Assembly (NCBI GenBank): GCA_013289835.1
Contig: JABCZG010000004.1
Location: 124,001 to 188,000 of the forward strand
DNA length: 64,000 bases
Source of the DNA: Acidobacteriota bacterium
Lineage (GTDB): Bacteria > Acidobacteriota > Terriglobia > Acidiferrales > UBA7541
Direction of reading: 5' to 3'
Positions within the stretch are counted from its first letter, which is position 1, and each line of letters starts with the position of its first letter. The translations under genes were made by a program, and so were the position numbers. The notes under the pieces are model-generated. The model saw only the letters and a program-made list of their open reading frames with translations, was not told the DNA's origin and made no database searches. Positions 42,537-51,250 of this stretch are shown here, piece after piece.

Positions 42537-43820
42537 TCATGCGCGCATGCTTCGGTCGAGGAGTTCGACGACGTGGAGGACTTCCTGGTTGGTGCGATGG
42601 AGGGCGGCGCCGGCGCGGAGTTGGAGGAGGCAGCCGGGGTTGGCGGTGGCGATGATTTGGGCGCGGGTGGATTGGGCGTGATGCATTTTTTCGGCGAGTA
42701 GCTCCAGCGAGGTTTCGGTTTGCGTGACGTTGTAGATTCCGGCGGAGCCGCAGCAAATTTCCGAGTAGGGCAATTCCACAAAATCGAGATTGGGGATGGC
42801 ACGCAGAAGTGTGCGCGGAGCTTCGCGGATTTTTTGCCCGTGGAGGAGGTGGCAGGAATCCTGGTAGGTAACCCGCAGCGGGAGCGGGTTTAGTTTCGCG
42901 GTGAGGCCAAGCGTGGCAAGAAATTCGGTGATGTCGCGGACGTTTTCGGAAAATGAGCGCGCCGGCGCGAACTCTTCTTCGTGGGGCGAAAACAGGTGAT
43001 CGTATTCCTTGAGCGTGGAACCGCAGCCGGCGGCGTTGGTGATGATGGCGTCGAAATCTTCGCGGAGGAAAATGGCGAGGTTTTTTCTGGCGAGATCGCG
43101 TGCGGCATCGCGAACACCGGAATGCGCGGCGAGGGCGCCGCAGCAGCGCTGTCCCGCGGGGACGACAACTTCGCAGCCGTTGGCGGTGAGGACGCGAACC
43201 GTGGCCTCGTTGAGCTGGGAGAAGGTGACGTTGGCGACGCATCCGGCAAAGAATGCGACGCGAGCGCGGCGCGGTCCGGCCGCGGGATAAGTCCAGCCGA
43301 AGCGGCTGTAGAAAAAACGATCGTCGATGCGCGGGAGGAGCGCTTCGCGTTCGGCGAGGCCGAGAAGTTTGAGGACGCCGATGCCGCGCGCGATGGCTTG
43401 CAAACCCGAGCGCTGATAAAGGCGAATGACGCGGGCGAAGTCCGTGATGCGGTGCGGATCGGGGAGTAAATGATGGAAAACGAAATTGCGTGTGGTGCGC
43501 GCGAGCCAGGAGCGCTCATGGTCGCGCTCAATGCGTGCGCGGGCGTCCTCGACGAGCTTGCCGTACTCGACGCCGGAGGGGCAGGCGGTTTCGCAGGCGC
43601 GGCAGTCGAGGCATTTATCAATGTGATCGACGAAGGAGTCGGTGATGGGAGTGCCGTTCTGCGAGACGTTCATCATCTGGCGGATGCGGCCGCGCGGGGA
43701 GTCGGCTTCGAGACTCCAGAGGCGGTAGGTGGGGCAAGCGTTGAGGCAGAGCCCGCAGTGGACGCAGCGGGCGTAGTCCTCGTAGACGGGGGCTGGGCCA
43801 GGGATGGGGGACGTGGGCAT
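42537..43820 (-). CDS. glcF: Glycolate oxidase iron-sulfur subunit
   Basis: About 427 residues from ATG 43820; an upstream ATG at 43907 would add a Pro-rich, probably spurious tail. Two 4Fe-4S clusters, 'CVHCGLCLNACPTYRL' and 'CLDCRACETACPSGVEYG', are followed by two CCG domains: 'FFAGCVANVTF' with 'GQRCCGALAAHSG', and 'VTYQDSCHLLHG' with 'SEICCGSAGIYN'. This order is that of GlcF and related subunits. The flavoprotein partners lie 9.5 kb away at 53.4-56.2 kb, so the complex genes are split. Confidence 0.9.
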   Translation of the reverse strand: MPTSPIPGPAPVYEDYARCVHCGLCLNACPTYRLWSLEADSPRGRIRQMMNVSQNGTPITDSFVDHIDKCLDCRACETACPSGVEYGKLVEDARARIERDHERSWLARTTRNFVFHHLLPDPHRITDFARVIRLYQRSGLQAIARGIGVLKLLGLAEREALLPRIDDRFFYSRFGWTYPAAGPRRARVAFFAGCVANVTFSQLNEATVRVLTANGCEVVVPAGQRCCGALAAHSGVRDAARDLARKNLAIFLREDFDAIITNAAGCGSTLKEYDHLFSPHEEEFAPARSFSENVRDITEFLATLGLTAKLNPLPLRVTYQDSCHLLHGQKIREAPRTLLRAIPNLDFVELPYSEICCGSAGIYNVTQTETSLELLAEKMHHAQSTRAQIIATANPGCLLQLRAGAALHRTNQEVLHVVELLDRSMRA

Positions 43821-44184
43821 GGGTCGGGTTGCGGTGAAGGAAGGATGATAAGGCTGTGGCGGATGGATAGGAAGAACTCTTGGTCGTGTGCGGGGCTGGG
43901 TTGGCAAAGGCGCACCGCCAGGAGTGGCTGTGCTACAAAAGCTTCAGGAGCCGGTTTCGAAATGGGGAGCTTTGGCATACACCCGGCAGTTTTCGTCCCG
44001 CAGAACCGTCCGGGATGCACAATTCGCATAAGAGTGGCAAATACAGGAGTTACCCGCCACGGCGGGCAGGCGGGATACGTAGCTTGGAAGAGTGGGTAAG
44101 GTGATGAAAAGAAAGGGTTGAAAAAGCGGGCTTCCGATTTTGCTTGGAGGGCCGAACGCCAATCGGGAGATTGGCGCTCCCGGG

Positions 44185-44232
44185 GACCCCACCCCTATGG
44201 TTTTTATAAGATGTTGAGGGGTAAGACTTTAG
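44185..44232. repeat. Partial unit of the AT-rich repeat
   Basis: CCCACCCCTATGG, a T-run and TAAGATGTTG-AGGGGTAAGACTTTAGG resemble the leader and first unit of the full copies at 18599 and 44335, but the inverted CAACACTT is absent. Confidence 0.5.
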
Positions 44233-44334
44233 GGTGTGGGGGTTGCTAAGAATGTGCAGCGTAAGGAGTTAGGGCGAGGATCGTTTGCAGGTTTGCAAAT
44301 TGGAAGGATTGCGGGTTTCAAGACCACGGCGGAC

Positions 44335-44455
44335 CCATTCCCCCGGTTTTTTGTAAGTGTTGCATTTAAAGGGGTTAGCCTTTGCGTAAGTCTTTTGTTT
44401 GCAACACTTGCGGGGAGGTCTATAAGTGTTGTAGCTAAAGGATTTAGGCGAACGG
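44335..44455. repeat. AT-rich dispersed repeat, copy 2
   Basis: TAAGTGTTG at 44354-44362, inverted CAACACTT at 44402-44409 and TAAGTGTTG at 44423-44431, followed by CTAAAGG-ATTTAGGCG. Distances (48 and 69 bases) equal those of the copy at 18625-18702, with no insertion or deletion between. Confidence 0.8.
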
Positions 44456-44673
44456 ATTGTTGGCGAGAAGGTAACGCTCCTGGATTCGAAGATTTTGAGG
44501 GAGCTGCAAGGACTACCGGGCGGGCGCACATTGTGACTGTAGCGCGAAAAAGAATCTCGCCTACTACGTCATTTATTATAACATATAGGTACAGTTAGTC
44601 AAGGATTAGTTTAAGCGGTTTAGATGCTATGGGATGGCGGGATGTCTATTTGATTCGGGATTATGGAAAAGTC

Positions 44674-44726
44674 AAAAACCCCAGGTGCCGTGACGCGGTC
44701 GGGGTAAACGCCACCGGCACCTGGGG
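44674..44726 (-). terminator. Intrinsic terminator for the 44.8-45.7 kb genes
   Basis: Twelve perfect pairs CCCCAGGTGCCG / CGGCACCTGGGG with a 24-base loop, followed on the minus strand by TTTTTGAC. It is 40 bases past the stop at 44767. Confidence 0.85.
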
Positions 44727-44766
44727 AACCCGCCTTCAAGCGCTTCTGAACACACACGCTGGGACT

Positions 44767-45294
44767 CTAAGATGCCGCCGCGTCGCTGGCAAGGACTCGA
44801 ATCGCCTGGGGCTGAGGACGCAGCAGCAAATAGAATGCGGTGACGTGGGTGATCATCAGCAGGGGCACGTAGATGATCGGGATGGCGTATGTCGCGCCCA
44901 ACTGTCCCGCCAGGGCGGGAAGGCCGACCTGGACGGCGTGGTAATAGTCGAGGATTAGGTCAATCGTCCCAACGAGATTGAAGGCGACGACGAACAGCCA
45001 AAAGAGGGGACGTATCCTTGCCGTGAGAAGCGCCAGGATGGCGAGCACCCCGGTTGCAAGGTCCCAGTAGGCGGCGAAGGTGGCAAAGCCAGCGGCGGGC
45101 AGATTCGGGCCGACGATGCCTGGAAGAATAAAGACGAGCCCGAAGAAGCGGAAGCTGTGCAACGTAGCGATGGCGCGTTGCGCTGCGACCAGGTCCATCG
45201 ACTTGAATCGCGGCAGGATGTACACGCCGAAGCAAAGCAGCCACGCGACATAGCCTAGAATGAGATGCAGATTGAAGATGATTTGCGGCGACAT
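44767..45294 (-). CDS. Four- to five-span membrane protein of unknown function
   Basis: 175 residues, mostly hydrophobic: 'IIFNLHLILGYVAWLLCFGV', 'FGLVFILPGIVGPNLPAAGF', 'WLFVVAFNLVGTIDLILDYY' and 'YAIPIIYVPLLMITHVTAFY' form likely spans. The 'HLILGY' and 'HSFRFFGLVFILPG' regions with His residues hint at DoxX- or cytochrome b561-like membrane proteins, but I cannot name the family. It lies 26 bases after a secreted protein gene on the same strand and is probably under the TetR regulator encoded divergently. Confidence 0.65.
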   Translation of the reverse strand: MSPQIIFNLHLILGYVAWLLCFGVYILPRFKSMDLVAAQRAIATLHSFRFFGLVFILPGIVGPNLPAAGFATFAAYWDLATGVLAILALLTARIRPLFWLFVVAFNLVGTIDLILDYYHAVQVGLPALAGQLGATYAIPIIYVPLLMITHVTAFYLLLRPQPQAIRVLASDAAAS

Positions 45295-45320
45295 TTTGGC
45301 CTCCTATCGGATTGATGGGT

Positions 45321-45719
45321 TCACTTATTGGTTGGGTTATCGCGCAATAGTATCCCGAGCGGCAAGAGTGGCCCGACGGGGATGAGCTGCTCGTCCATGA
45401 GGTTTTCCTTCGAGAGAGGCAGGCTTTCGATGAGGGCCCGAGCCTCCGCCACGTCCTTGCAGTTCATTATGAAGATGACGCCGCGGCCGTCGCCGCGCGT
45501 GAACCACTGCTGAATCTTGCCTTCGAGATACAGGGGAACGGTGGCACGAATTTCGGCGGGCATGATTTTCATGACTTGCTCGACCGTAACCCCCGGTTTT
45601 GGCGAAAGCATCGCCAGCACGGCGGTGATCTTTGGCTGGGGCGGCGTGGACTGACCTTGCGCCACTGTCGCCAGGACCGTCGCGAACGCCAGCAGCGTGT
45701 AGAACATTGCAATCTTCAT
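45321..45719 (-). CDS. Secreted small alpha/beta protein (dimeric barrel-like)
   Basis: 132 residues. A signal peptide ('FYTLLAFATVLATVAQGQS') precedes a domain with 'KITAVLAMLSPKPGVTVEQV', 'PLYLEGKIQQWFTRGDGRG', 'VIFIMNCKDVAEARALIESL' and 'ENLMDEQLIPVGPLLPLGIL', the beta-alpha-beta order of muconolactone-isomerase or YCII-type dimeric alpha/beta barrels. No active-site residues can be defined. First gene of the pair facing the TetR gene, with two paired GGTACC sites in the shared promoter. Confidence 0.7.
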   Translation of the reverse strand: MKIAMFYTLLAFATVLATVAQGQSTPPQPKITAVLAMLSPKPGVTVEQVMKIMPAEIRATVPLYLEGKIQQWFTRGDGRGVIFIMNCKDVAEARALIESLPLSKENLMDEQLIPVGPLLPLGILLRDNPTNK

Positions 45720-45758
45720 TGTTCAGCTCCTTTGATTCCCTCGCGGAATTAGATGCTG

Positions 45759-45784
45759 TGTTGGTACCGTTGGGTACCACACTC
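45759..45784. promoter_or_regulatory. Putative TetR operator site 1
   Basis: GGTACC at 45763-45768 and 45773-45778, ten bases apart. In reverse complement it reads TGTGGTACC-CAAC-GGTACCA, matching site 2. It lies just upstream of the minus-strand secreted protein gene. Confidence 0.65.
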
Positions 45785-45860
45785 TGATAAGACGCAAGAG
45801 CTTGGCGAAAGTTTCATGATTCGCAAAAGTGTTTTCTGCCGGCAGGCCAAACGCAAGCCC

Positions 45861-45884
45861 CTGTGGTACTATGAGGTACCAGAG
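45861..45884. promoter_or_regulatory. Putative TetR operator site 2
   Basis: GGTACT at 45865-45870 and GGTACC at 45875-45880, again ten bases apart, in TGTGGTACT-ATGA-GGTACCA. It abuts the TetR start region, as expected for autoregulation. Confidence 0.65.
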
Positions 45885-45901
45885 TCGTGAAGGAGAGGGT
45901 G

Positions 45902-46549
45902 GTGGCTAAGGCATCGGTGTCAAAACGCCGCCGGGAAGGCGTGGACGAAACCGCGGTGCGCGAGCGCATCCTTAAGGCGGCCTTTGCGGCGTTCATGAAG
46001 AGCGGCTACGCAACGGCCAGCACGCTTGAGATCGCGACGCGCGCGCGCGTTTCGAAAAGAGAGCTTTACGCGCTAGTTGGCAACAAACAGGAAATGCTGA
46101 TCGCCTGTATCAGCGAGCGCGCCAAGCGGCTGGTCGCGCCCGCAGACCTGCCCGTGCTGCGCGATCGCGAGACCCTGGAGCGGGTGCTGGTTTCTTTCGG
46201 GACGAAGTTCGTCCGCGAGGTGAGCGATCCCACGGTCGTTGCGGTATTCCGACTGGCGATCGGCGAGGCGGTCCAGGCCCCCGAAGTGGCGCGTGCGCTC
46301 GACTCCATAGGACGCGAGGCAGGCCGCGCCGCCCTGCGCAAAATCATGGCCGAGGCCCAGGCGTCTGGCCTGCTCACGGGCCGTCCTGCCGAACTTGCCG
46401 GGCAGTTCGCCGGGCTGCTCTGGCGCGACTTGATGGTCAGCCTGCTGCTCGGCGTCGCCAAGCGACCGAACCCCCGCGAAATCGCGGGGCGTGCCCGCGA
46501 CGCCGCAGCCGCCTTCCTGCAACTTCATCCGCTACCGAATGGCGGCTAA
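45902..46549 (+). CDS. TetR-family transcriptional regulator
   Basis: About 215 residues from GTG 45902 (six bases after AGGAG; GTG 45887 would add five residues and lie inside the leader). N-terminal HTH: 'RERILKAAFAAFMKSGYATA', 'TLEIATRARVSKRELYALVG' and 'NKQEMLIACISE' fit TetR exactly. The C-terminal ligand domain ends in an Ala-rich helix. Divergent from the secreted protein/membrane protein pair with two paired GGTACC sites between, so it likely represses itself and them. Ligand unknown. Confidence 0.9.
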   Translation: MAKASVSKRRREGVDETAVRERILKAAFAAFMKSGYATASTLEIATRARVSKRELYALVGNKQEMLIACISERAKRLVAPADLPVLRDRETLERVLVSFGTKFVREVSDPTVVAVFRLAIGEAVQAPEVARALDSIGREAGRAALRKIMAEAQASGLLTGRPAELAGQFAGLLWRDLMVSLLLGVAKRPNPREIAGRARDAAAAFLQLHPLPNGG

Positions 46550-46596
46550 GTGGAGATTTTCCGAATGGGGTAGCTTCCAGGTCTGTCTCCGCTGAG

Positions 46597-46995
46597 TTAA
46601 GGCTGGTGTGTGCCAGTACCAAGTACAAGGTTGAGGTTTGCAGCCACGGCGAATGAGCGGAAGTCCCGGTCGCGCGTTTTGAGAGGAATGCTTTGGTCGA
46701 TGCAACTCTGGGCGATCAGGGCATCACCGAGACGGGCTCTGCGTCGCGTCGCGAGTACCTTAGCCCGCAACGCTCCGGCCCGCTGCCAATAGCCAGAGGC
46801 GACTTCGAGCAGAGGTACATCTGAAACTGTTTCGGCGACATGGGAAGGGAGGCGCGGGTCACTTAAGAGCTCCGTGAGCACCACGGGGACCATTACCACC
46901 TGGCGATCTTGTAAGGCGCGATCGAGCAGGTTGACGTCCTCACCGCCGCTCCCTTCGAGAAAGGCAATCCAACTACTGGTGTCGGCGGCGATCAC
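46597..46995 (-). CDS. vapC: VapC-family PIN-domain toxin
   Basis: A 132-residue PIN ribonuclease. Four acidic residues of the metal site are visible: Asp5 in 'AADTSSWIAFL', Glu in 'VVLTELLSD', Asp in 'ARLGDALIAQSC' and Asp in 'LKTRDRDFRSF'. Its ATG overlaps the antitoxin stop (ATGA), the normal coupling of a VapBC pair. VapC toxins cleave initiator tRNA or rRNA; the target here is unknown. Confidence 0.9.
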   Translation of the reverse strand: MIAADTSSWIAFLEGSGGEDVNLLDRALQDRQVVMVPVVLTELLSDPRLPSHVAETVSDVPLLEVASGYWQRAGALRAKVLATRRRARLGDALIAQSCIDQSIPLKTRDRDFRSFAVAANLNLVLGTGTHQP

Positions 46996-47195
46996 CGGTC
47001 GGCCTTCAGCTCTGCCGAGGTGCGCGAGAAGCGCACCTTGCCCCGGAGTTTGCGCAGGCGAGCATACGTCCGCGAAGCGGCAACGAGTTGCAGCCCAGTG
47101 CGGACGGTCTGGGTGACACCGGTACCGCTAGCTTGCTGCGCCTTTTCAAGAAGGGCCAGCGGAACCTCCACCGTAATCTTCCGTGCAGTTTCCAT
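46992..47195 (-). CDS. vapB: VapB-type antitoxin (ribbon-helix-helix)
   Basis: 67 residues starting 'METARKITVEVPLALLEKAQ', a beta strand followed by helices typical of ribbon-helix-helix antitoxins, then 'GVTQTVRTGLQLVAASRTY' and a basic tail that should wrap the toxin. It precedes vapC with an ATGA overlap. An inverted repeat 16-45 bases upstream is the likely operator. Confidence 0.85.
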   Translation of the reverse strand: METARKITVEVPLALLEKAQQASGTGVTQTVRTGLQLVAASRTYARLRKLRGKVRFSRTSAELKADR

Positions 47196-47210
47196 CGTGG
47201 CTTTGATTAT

Positions 47211-47240
47211 ACCATATTGGAGACCAGCACCGAATATGGT
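47211..47240. promoter_or_regulatory. Putative VapB operator
   Basis: ACCATATT at 47211-47218 and AATATGGT at 47233-47240 form a perfect 8-bp inverted repeat with 14 bases between, just upstream of vapB. Such a site fits autoregulation by a VapBC complex. Confidence 0.6.
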
Positions 47241-47423
47241 GTCTCATGCCCTGTAGCTTCGAGGTAGACGCCCTCGGAGCATGTGGCGCTCAGAAGACGC
47301 CTAGAAATTATCGTCGCTGCCACCGCCCGAGGACGATGGACCCGAGTTGCCGGAGAGTTTACGCGGTATCTGGTTCCGGGGTGAGGTAGAATCGCGGGGC
47401 GAGCTTGCGAGGAGGTCGAGATC

Positions 47424-49994
47424 ATGGGAAGCAATCGAGTGATACAGAGTGTGGTGCGCCGGAACTTCAGGATGTTGGTGGCGCTCGTGAGTGTGACGGC
47501 TGGGATGCTGTTGGCTGGCGCGGCGGCCCGCGGGCAAGAGGGCTATCAGAAGCCGCCGAAGGCGGTGTTGGATGTGTTGAATGCGCCGGTGACGCCGCGG
47601 GTTAGCGTTGGGCGGGCGCGCGATGTGGTGCTGCTGTATTCGCCTGAACCGTATCCGCCGATTGCGGATGTGGCGCAGCCGTTCGCGCGGCTGGCGGGGC
47701 TGCGGATTGACGAGGCCACGAACGGGCCACACAACGCCCCGCGCTTTGACAATTTGGTGCTGAAGAAGGTGGAAGACGGAAGCGAGACGAAGATTGTTCT
47801 CCCCGCCGGAATGTTTGTCTCGCAGCCGTTCTGGTCGCCGGACGGACGGAAGATCGCGTTCACTCTGGCCACGGACAATAAAATCGAGCTGTGGGTTGCC
47901 GATGCGAAAACGGGGCAGGCGCGTCCGGTTTCGGGCGTGCGATTGAACGCCGCGCTGAGCACGCCGGGATTCCGCGACGAGAATCCGCCGTGCCACTGGT
48001 TGCCGGGAAGCAAGACGCTGCTCTGCCAGACGATCCCCGCGGGGCGAGGAGCGCTGCCGAAGGCGCCGACGGTGCCGGTGGGGCCGCGCGTGCAGCAAAG
48101 CTTCGGAAAGGCCGCGCCGGTGGCGACCTTCGAAGATCTTCTGGAGAATGAATACGACGCGAAACTTTTCGAGTACTACGCAACGTCGCAGCTGGCGGTG
48201 ATTGATATCGAGAGCGGAAGCATTACACCGGTTGGCGCGCCGGGGATTTTCGGGATGGCTGATCCGGCGCCGGATGGAACGCATGTTCTGGTGGGGCGGA
48301 TTCATCGCCCGTTTTCCTACATCGTGACGGCGGATAATTTCCCGCGCGATGTGGAGGTTTGGGATTTGACGGGACATGTGGTTTACAAGGTGGCGAGCTT
48401 GCCGCTGCAGGAGAACGTCCCGATTGGCGGAGTGCCGACGGGAGCGCGAGACATCAGCTGGCATCCGAACAAGCCGGGGACGGTGGCTTGGGTGGAAGCG
48501 CTGGATGACGGCGATCCCAAGAAAAAGGTGAAGGAACGCGACAAGGTGATGTGGATTCACGAACCGTTCGCGGGCGAGCCGGTGGAGCTGGCGCGGACGG
48601 AGAAGCGCTTTGCGGGGCTGGCGTTTGGCGAACGCGGGGATTTTGCGATTCTGCGGGATTTTGACCGGGACACGCTGCGGGGGCGGGCTTGGTTTTTTAA
48701 TCCGGAGCCGACGCCAGGCAAAGCGGGGACGTTTCACGCCGATAAGCCGAGTGAAAAGACGCTGGTGTGGGACCTGAGCACACAAGACCGATATCACAAT
48801 CCGGGGGCTCCGGTGCAGTGGCCGCTGGAGAATGGGCACAGCGCGATCCTGCAGGACAGTAATTTTATTTTCTTGATTGGAGCGGGAGCTTCACCAGATG
48901 GGGAGCGGCCGTTCCTGGACCGGCTCGATATCAACACCAGGGAGGTGAAGAGGATTTATCAGGGAGAAGCGAAGACTTATGAAGAGATCGTGGCCCTGCT
49001 CTCTTCGAACGGCTCGAGTTTGCTGACGCGGCGTGAGACTCCGACGGATCCGCCGAACTACTTGATTCGCCGCTCGCCGGACTCCGCAGGGAATGCTAGC
49101 CAGCCAGGATCGCTGGATAAGGTTACGGAGTTCACGAAATTTCCAGATCCGACGCCGTCGCTGCGAGCGATCCAGAAACAACTCGTCACGTACAAGCGGG
49201 CGGATGGTGTGGATCTCTCGATGACGGTATATTTGCCGCCTGACTACAAGCAAGGTGAGCGGCGGCCGGCGGTGATCTGGGCTTACCCGTTGGAGTTCAC
49301 CGACGCGAGCGTGGCGGGCCAGGTAAGCGGGTCGCAGTATCGATTCACGACTATAACTGGGCCGTCGCCGCTGTTTTTCTTGCTGGATGGATATGTGGTG
49401 TTGGACGGCGCTTCGATGCCGGTGGTGGGGAATCCGGAGACGGTAAACAACACCTACATCGAGCAAATCACGTCGAGCGCAAAAGCGGCTATTGATAAGG
49501 CTGCGGAGATGGGAGTGATTGATCCGAACCGCGTCGGGGTGGGCGGTCATAGTTATGGCGCATTTATGACGGCGAATCTGCTGGCGCATTCGACGCTATT
49601 TCGCGCGGGGATCGCACGCAGTGGCGCATACAACCGAACGTTGACGCCGTTTGGATTTCAGAGCGAGCGGCGGACTTTGTGGCAGGCGCCGGAATTGTAT
49701 CTGAAGGTTTCGCCGTTTATGTTCGCGGACAAAATCAAAGCGCCGATTCTCTTGATTCATGGAGAAGCGGACAGCAATTCCGGGACGTTTCCGATTCAGT
49801 CGGATCGCATGTACCGGGCGATCAAAGGGAACGGAGGCGCGGTGCGCTACGTGACGTTGCCGGATGAGGCGCATGGATACTCGGCGAGAGAATCGATCGA
49901 AGACACGATATGGGAAATGCTGACTTGGTTTGACAAATTTGTGAAAAATGCCGACAACGGCGCGGCAAGCCCTTCGACGACAGCGGCACAATAG
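47424..49994 (+). CDS. S9-family prolyl-oligopeptidase-like serine peptidase, exported
   Basis: 856 residues with a signal peptide ('MLVALVSVTAGMLLAGAA', about residues 17-34). The N-terminal two thirds look like a beta-propeller with WD-like pieces ('FWSPDGRKIAFTLATDNKIE', 'DGTHVLVGRIHRPF'). The C-terminal alpha/beta hydrolase holds the triad: Ser710 in 'GGHSYGAFMT', Asp783 in 'LIHGEADSNSG' and His817 in 'PDEAHGYSAR'. Related enzymes are dipeptidyl or acylaminoacyl peptidases working in the periplasm or outside. Longer than a typical S9C peptidase. Single gene between VapBC and a DUF1990 gene. Confidence 0.88.
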   Translation: MGSNRVIQSVVRRNFRMLVALVSVTAGMLLAGAAARGQEGYQKPPKAVLDVLNAPVTPRVSVGRARDVVLLYSPEPYPPIADVAQPFARLAGLRIDEATNGPHNAPRFDNLVLKKVEDGSETKIVLPAGMFVSQPFWSPDGRKIAFTLATDNKIELWVADAKTGQARPVSGVRLNAALSTPGFRDENPPCHWLPGSKTLLCQTIPAGRGALPKAPTVPVGPRVQQSFGKAAPVATFEDLLENEYDAKLFEYYATSQLAVIDIESGSITPVGAPGIFGMADPAPDGTHVLVGRIHRPFSYIVTADNFPRDVEVWDLTGHVVYKVASLPLQENVPIGGVPTGARDISWHPNKPGTVAWVEALDDGDPKKKVKERDKVMWIHEPFAGEPVELARTEKRFAGLAFGERGDFAILRDFDRDTLRGRAWFFNPEPTPGKAGTFHADKPSEKTLVWDLSTQDRYHNPGAPVQWPLENGHSAILQDSNFIFLIGAGASPDGERPFLDRLDINTREVKRIYQGEAKTYEEIVALLSSNGSSLLTRRETPTDPPNYLIRRSPDSAGNASQPGSLDKVTEFTKFPDPTPSLRAIQKQLVTYKRADGVDLSMTVYLPPDYKQGERRPAVIWAYPLEFTDASVAGQVSGSQYRFTTITGPSPLFFLLDGYVVLDGASMPVVGNPETVNNTYIEQITSSAKAAIDKAAEMGVIDPNRVGVGGHSYGAFMTANLLAHSTLFRAGIARSGAYNRTLTPFGFQSERRTLWQAPELYLKVSPFMFADKIKAPILLIHGEADSNSGTFPIQSDRMYRAIKGNGGAVRYVTLPDEAHGYSARESIEDTIWEMLTWFDKFVKNADNGAASPSTTAAQ

Positions 49995-50053
49995 GAAAAA
50001 GTCGAGTCAAGAAACTCCCGTACTGCTGCGGCCGAACGGAGCTGGCGAGCGAC

Positions 50054-50659
50054 ATGTATTTTCTAAAGAGGCCGAACACGGAGTTCATCCAGGCCTTCCT
50101 TGCTGACCAGCGGAATTGTTCCTTTTCCTACTCCCAAGTAGGAGCTTCACGGCAAAGTGCGCCGAAGGGTTACACCGTCGATCACAACCGGCTGCTGCTT
50201 GGCAACGGGCCTGAGTGCTTTGAAAGAGCGGCGCAAGCCATCCGGCAGTGGAAGATGTTTGACATGCCGTGGGTCAACCTTTGCTGGCCAGACACGCCGA
50301 TCCAGGAAGGCGTCACGGTCGCTGTGTTAATCTCGCATTTCGGTTTTTGGTCACTAAATGCCTGCCGAATCGTGTACCTGATCGAGGAACATGGGGCGAC
50401 GGAAAGGTTCGGCTTTGCCTACGGAACCTTGATGGAACACGGCGAGCAGGGCGAGGAACGCTTTTCTGTCGAATACCATACCAACGACGGATCGGTATGG
50501 TACGACCTTTACGCGATTTCCCGGCCAAATCTGTTGGCCCGCTTGGGGTACCCCTTGGCAAGATCGCTGCAGAAGCGGTTTGCGAGAGAGTCGAAGATTG
50601 CGATGCAAACAGCCGCCAGCGCTCCTGACGAACTTCAAGAGCGCTGCGGTTCCAATTGA
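50054..50659 (+). CDS. DUF1990-type hypothetical protein
   Basis: A 201-residue soluble protein. It fits DUF1990 by 'FSYSQVGASRQSAPKGYTVD', 'NRLLLGNGPECFERAAQAIR', 'GVTVAVLISHFGFWSLNACR', 'IVYLIEEHGATERFGFAYGT' and 'EHGEQGEERFSVEYHTNDGS', the latter with the family Gly-Glu-Arg-Phe. No function is known for the domain. Start at ATG 50054 gives the usual beginning near 'FLKRPNTEFIQAFL'. Converges on a small secreted protein gene with a weak hairpin between. Confidence 0.75.
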   Translation: MYFLKRPNTEFIQAFLADQRNCSFSYSQVGASRQSAPKGYTVDHNRLLLGNGPECFERAAQAIRQWKMFDMPWVNLCWPDTPIQEGVTVAVLISHFGFWSLNACRIVYLIEEHGATERFGFAYGTLMEHGEQGEERFSVEYHTNDGSVWYDLYAISRPNLLARLGYPLARSLQKRFARESKIAMQTAASAPDELQERCGSN

Positions 50660-50664
50660 TAGGC

Positions 50665-50716
50665 AATCCTAGACAGAGCGGCTCAGCGTAGCGCTGGCCT
50701 CGCCTCTGCCTAGATT
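50665..50716. terminator. Imperfect bidirectional hairpin between convergent genes
   Basis: AATCCTAGACAGAG can pair with CTCTGCCTAGATT across about 25 bases, with one bulge. No T-run on either side, so termination by it is uncertain. Confidence 0.3.
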
Positions 50717-50728
50717 CCTAGCGACGCG

Positions 50729-51007
50729 TTAATCGTGATCTGGATGGCTGTGGCGCCAGTTCCAGTAGCCTCTCTGCACTCTGACATTCTGGTGGCCGTA
50801 TTCACGATAGGATCTGTGCTGTTCCACGAGGTAACCCCTGTAGGCGTGGTCTTCGCGGTCATCCCAGTTGTGGTAGTCGCGGTGGTCCCGGTCATAAACT
50901 CGGACCTGCACACCCACTTGAGGCTTGGGAGCCGCCACGAGGGCGACCGGGACGACTAGGGCAGCAGCGAAGAGCAGTGACCTGATGTATCGATTCAAAT
51001 TGTTCAC
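50729..51007 (-). CDS. Small secreted Tyr/His/Arg-rich protein
   Basis: About 92 residues from GTG 51007 with GGAGG eight bases upstream. A signal peptide ('YIRSLLFAAALVVPVALVAA') leads into 'KPQVGVQVRVYDRDHRDYHN' and a region dense in Tyr, Arg, His and Asp ending 'GYWNWRHSHPDHD'. Such basic-aromatic tails are common in small periplasmic proteins of unknown function. Single gene, convergent to the DUF1990 gene. Confidence 0.6.
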   Translation of the reverse strand: MNNLNRYIRSLLFAAALVVPVALVAAPKPQVGVQVRVYDRDHRDYHNWDDREDHAYRGYLVEQHRSYREYGHQNVRVQRGYWNWRHSHPDHD

Positions 51008-51250
51008 GATGAATTCCTCCAAATCCGAGAGACTCAGATTCGGAATCCCGGTAATTAGGACTATGCACTTTTAGAACGGCAATGAATGTCCCTTACAGCA
51101 CCTATTTGAGAATTATAATTCATCGGAATAGTTTCGCCGTTTACCGCCATGTTGCCGCTTTCAGGATGCGTTGACATTCCTTCGTGTTGGCACCTACCAT
51201 GGCAGCGGAAATTCCCGCGCTTGATGGACTCCTTTTGAAGGTGGACGCAA

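Larger units (their letters stand above)
43821..44766. other. Long intergenic region with repeats
   Basis: About 950 bases with no supported gene. From left: GC-rich DNA upstream of glcF, a palindrome CGCCAATC-GGGA-GATTGGCG near 44158-44177, a partial repeat unit at about 44185-44232, a full repeat copy at about 44335-44455, an AT-rich stretch at 44570-44600, and a minus-strand terminator hairpin at 44674-44726. Short reading frames here are low-complexity. Confidence 0.65.

Noticed and set aside
41482..43242. 586-codon minus-strand frame spanning the secreted protein gene and part of glcF
   Set aside because: Arg/His/Pro-rich shadow; it crosses a strong terminator and overlaps two better-supported genes.
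43820..43907. Upstream ATG for glcF
   Set aside because: It adds only Pro/Thr/Arg-rich residues; the family starts near 'YEDYARCVHCG', so the ATG at 43820 is enough.
47301..48839. 512-codon frame antisense to the S9 peptidase
   Set aside because: Arg/His-rich, no family look, opposite a complete peptidase.
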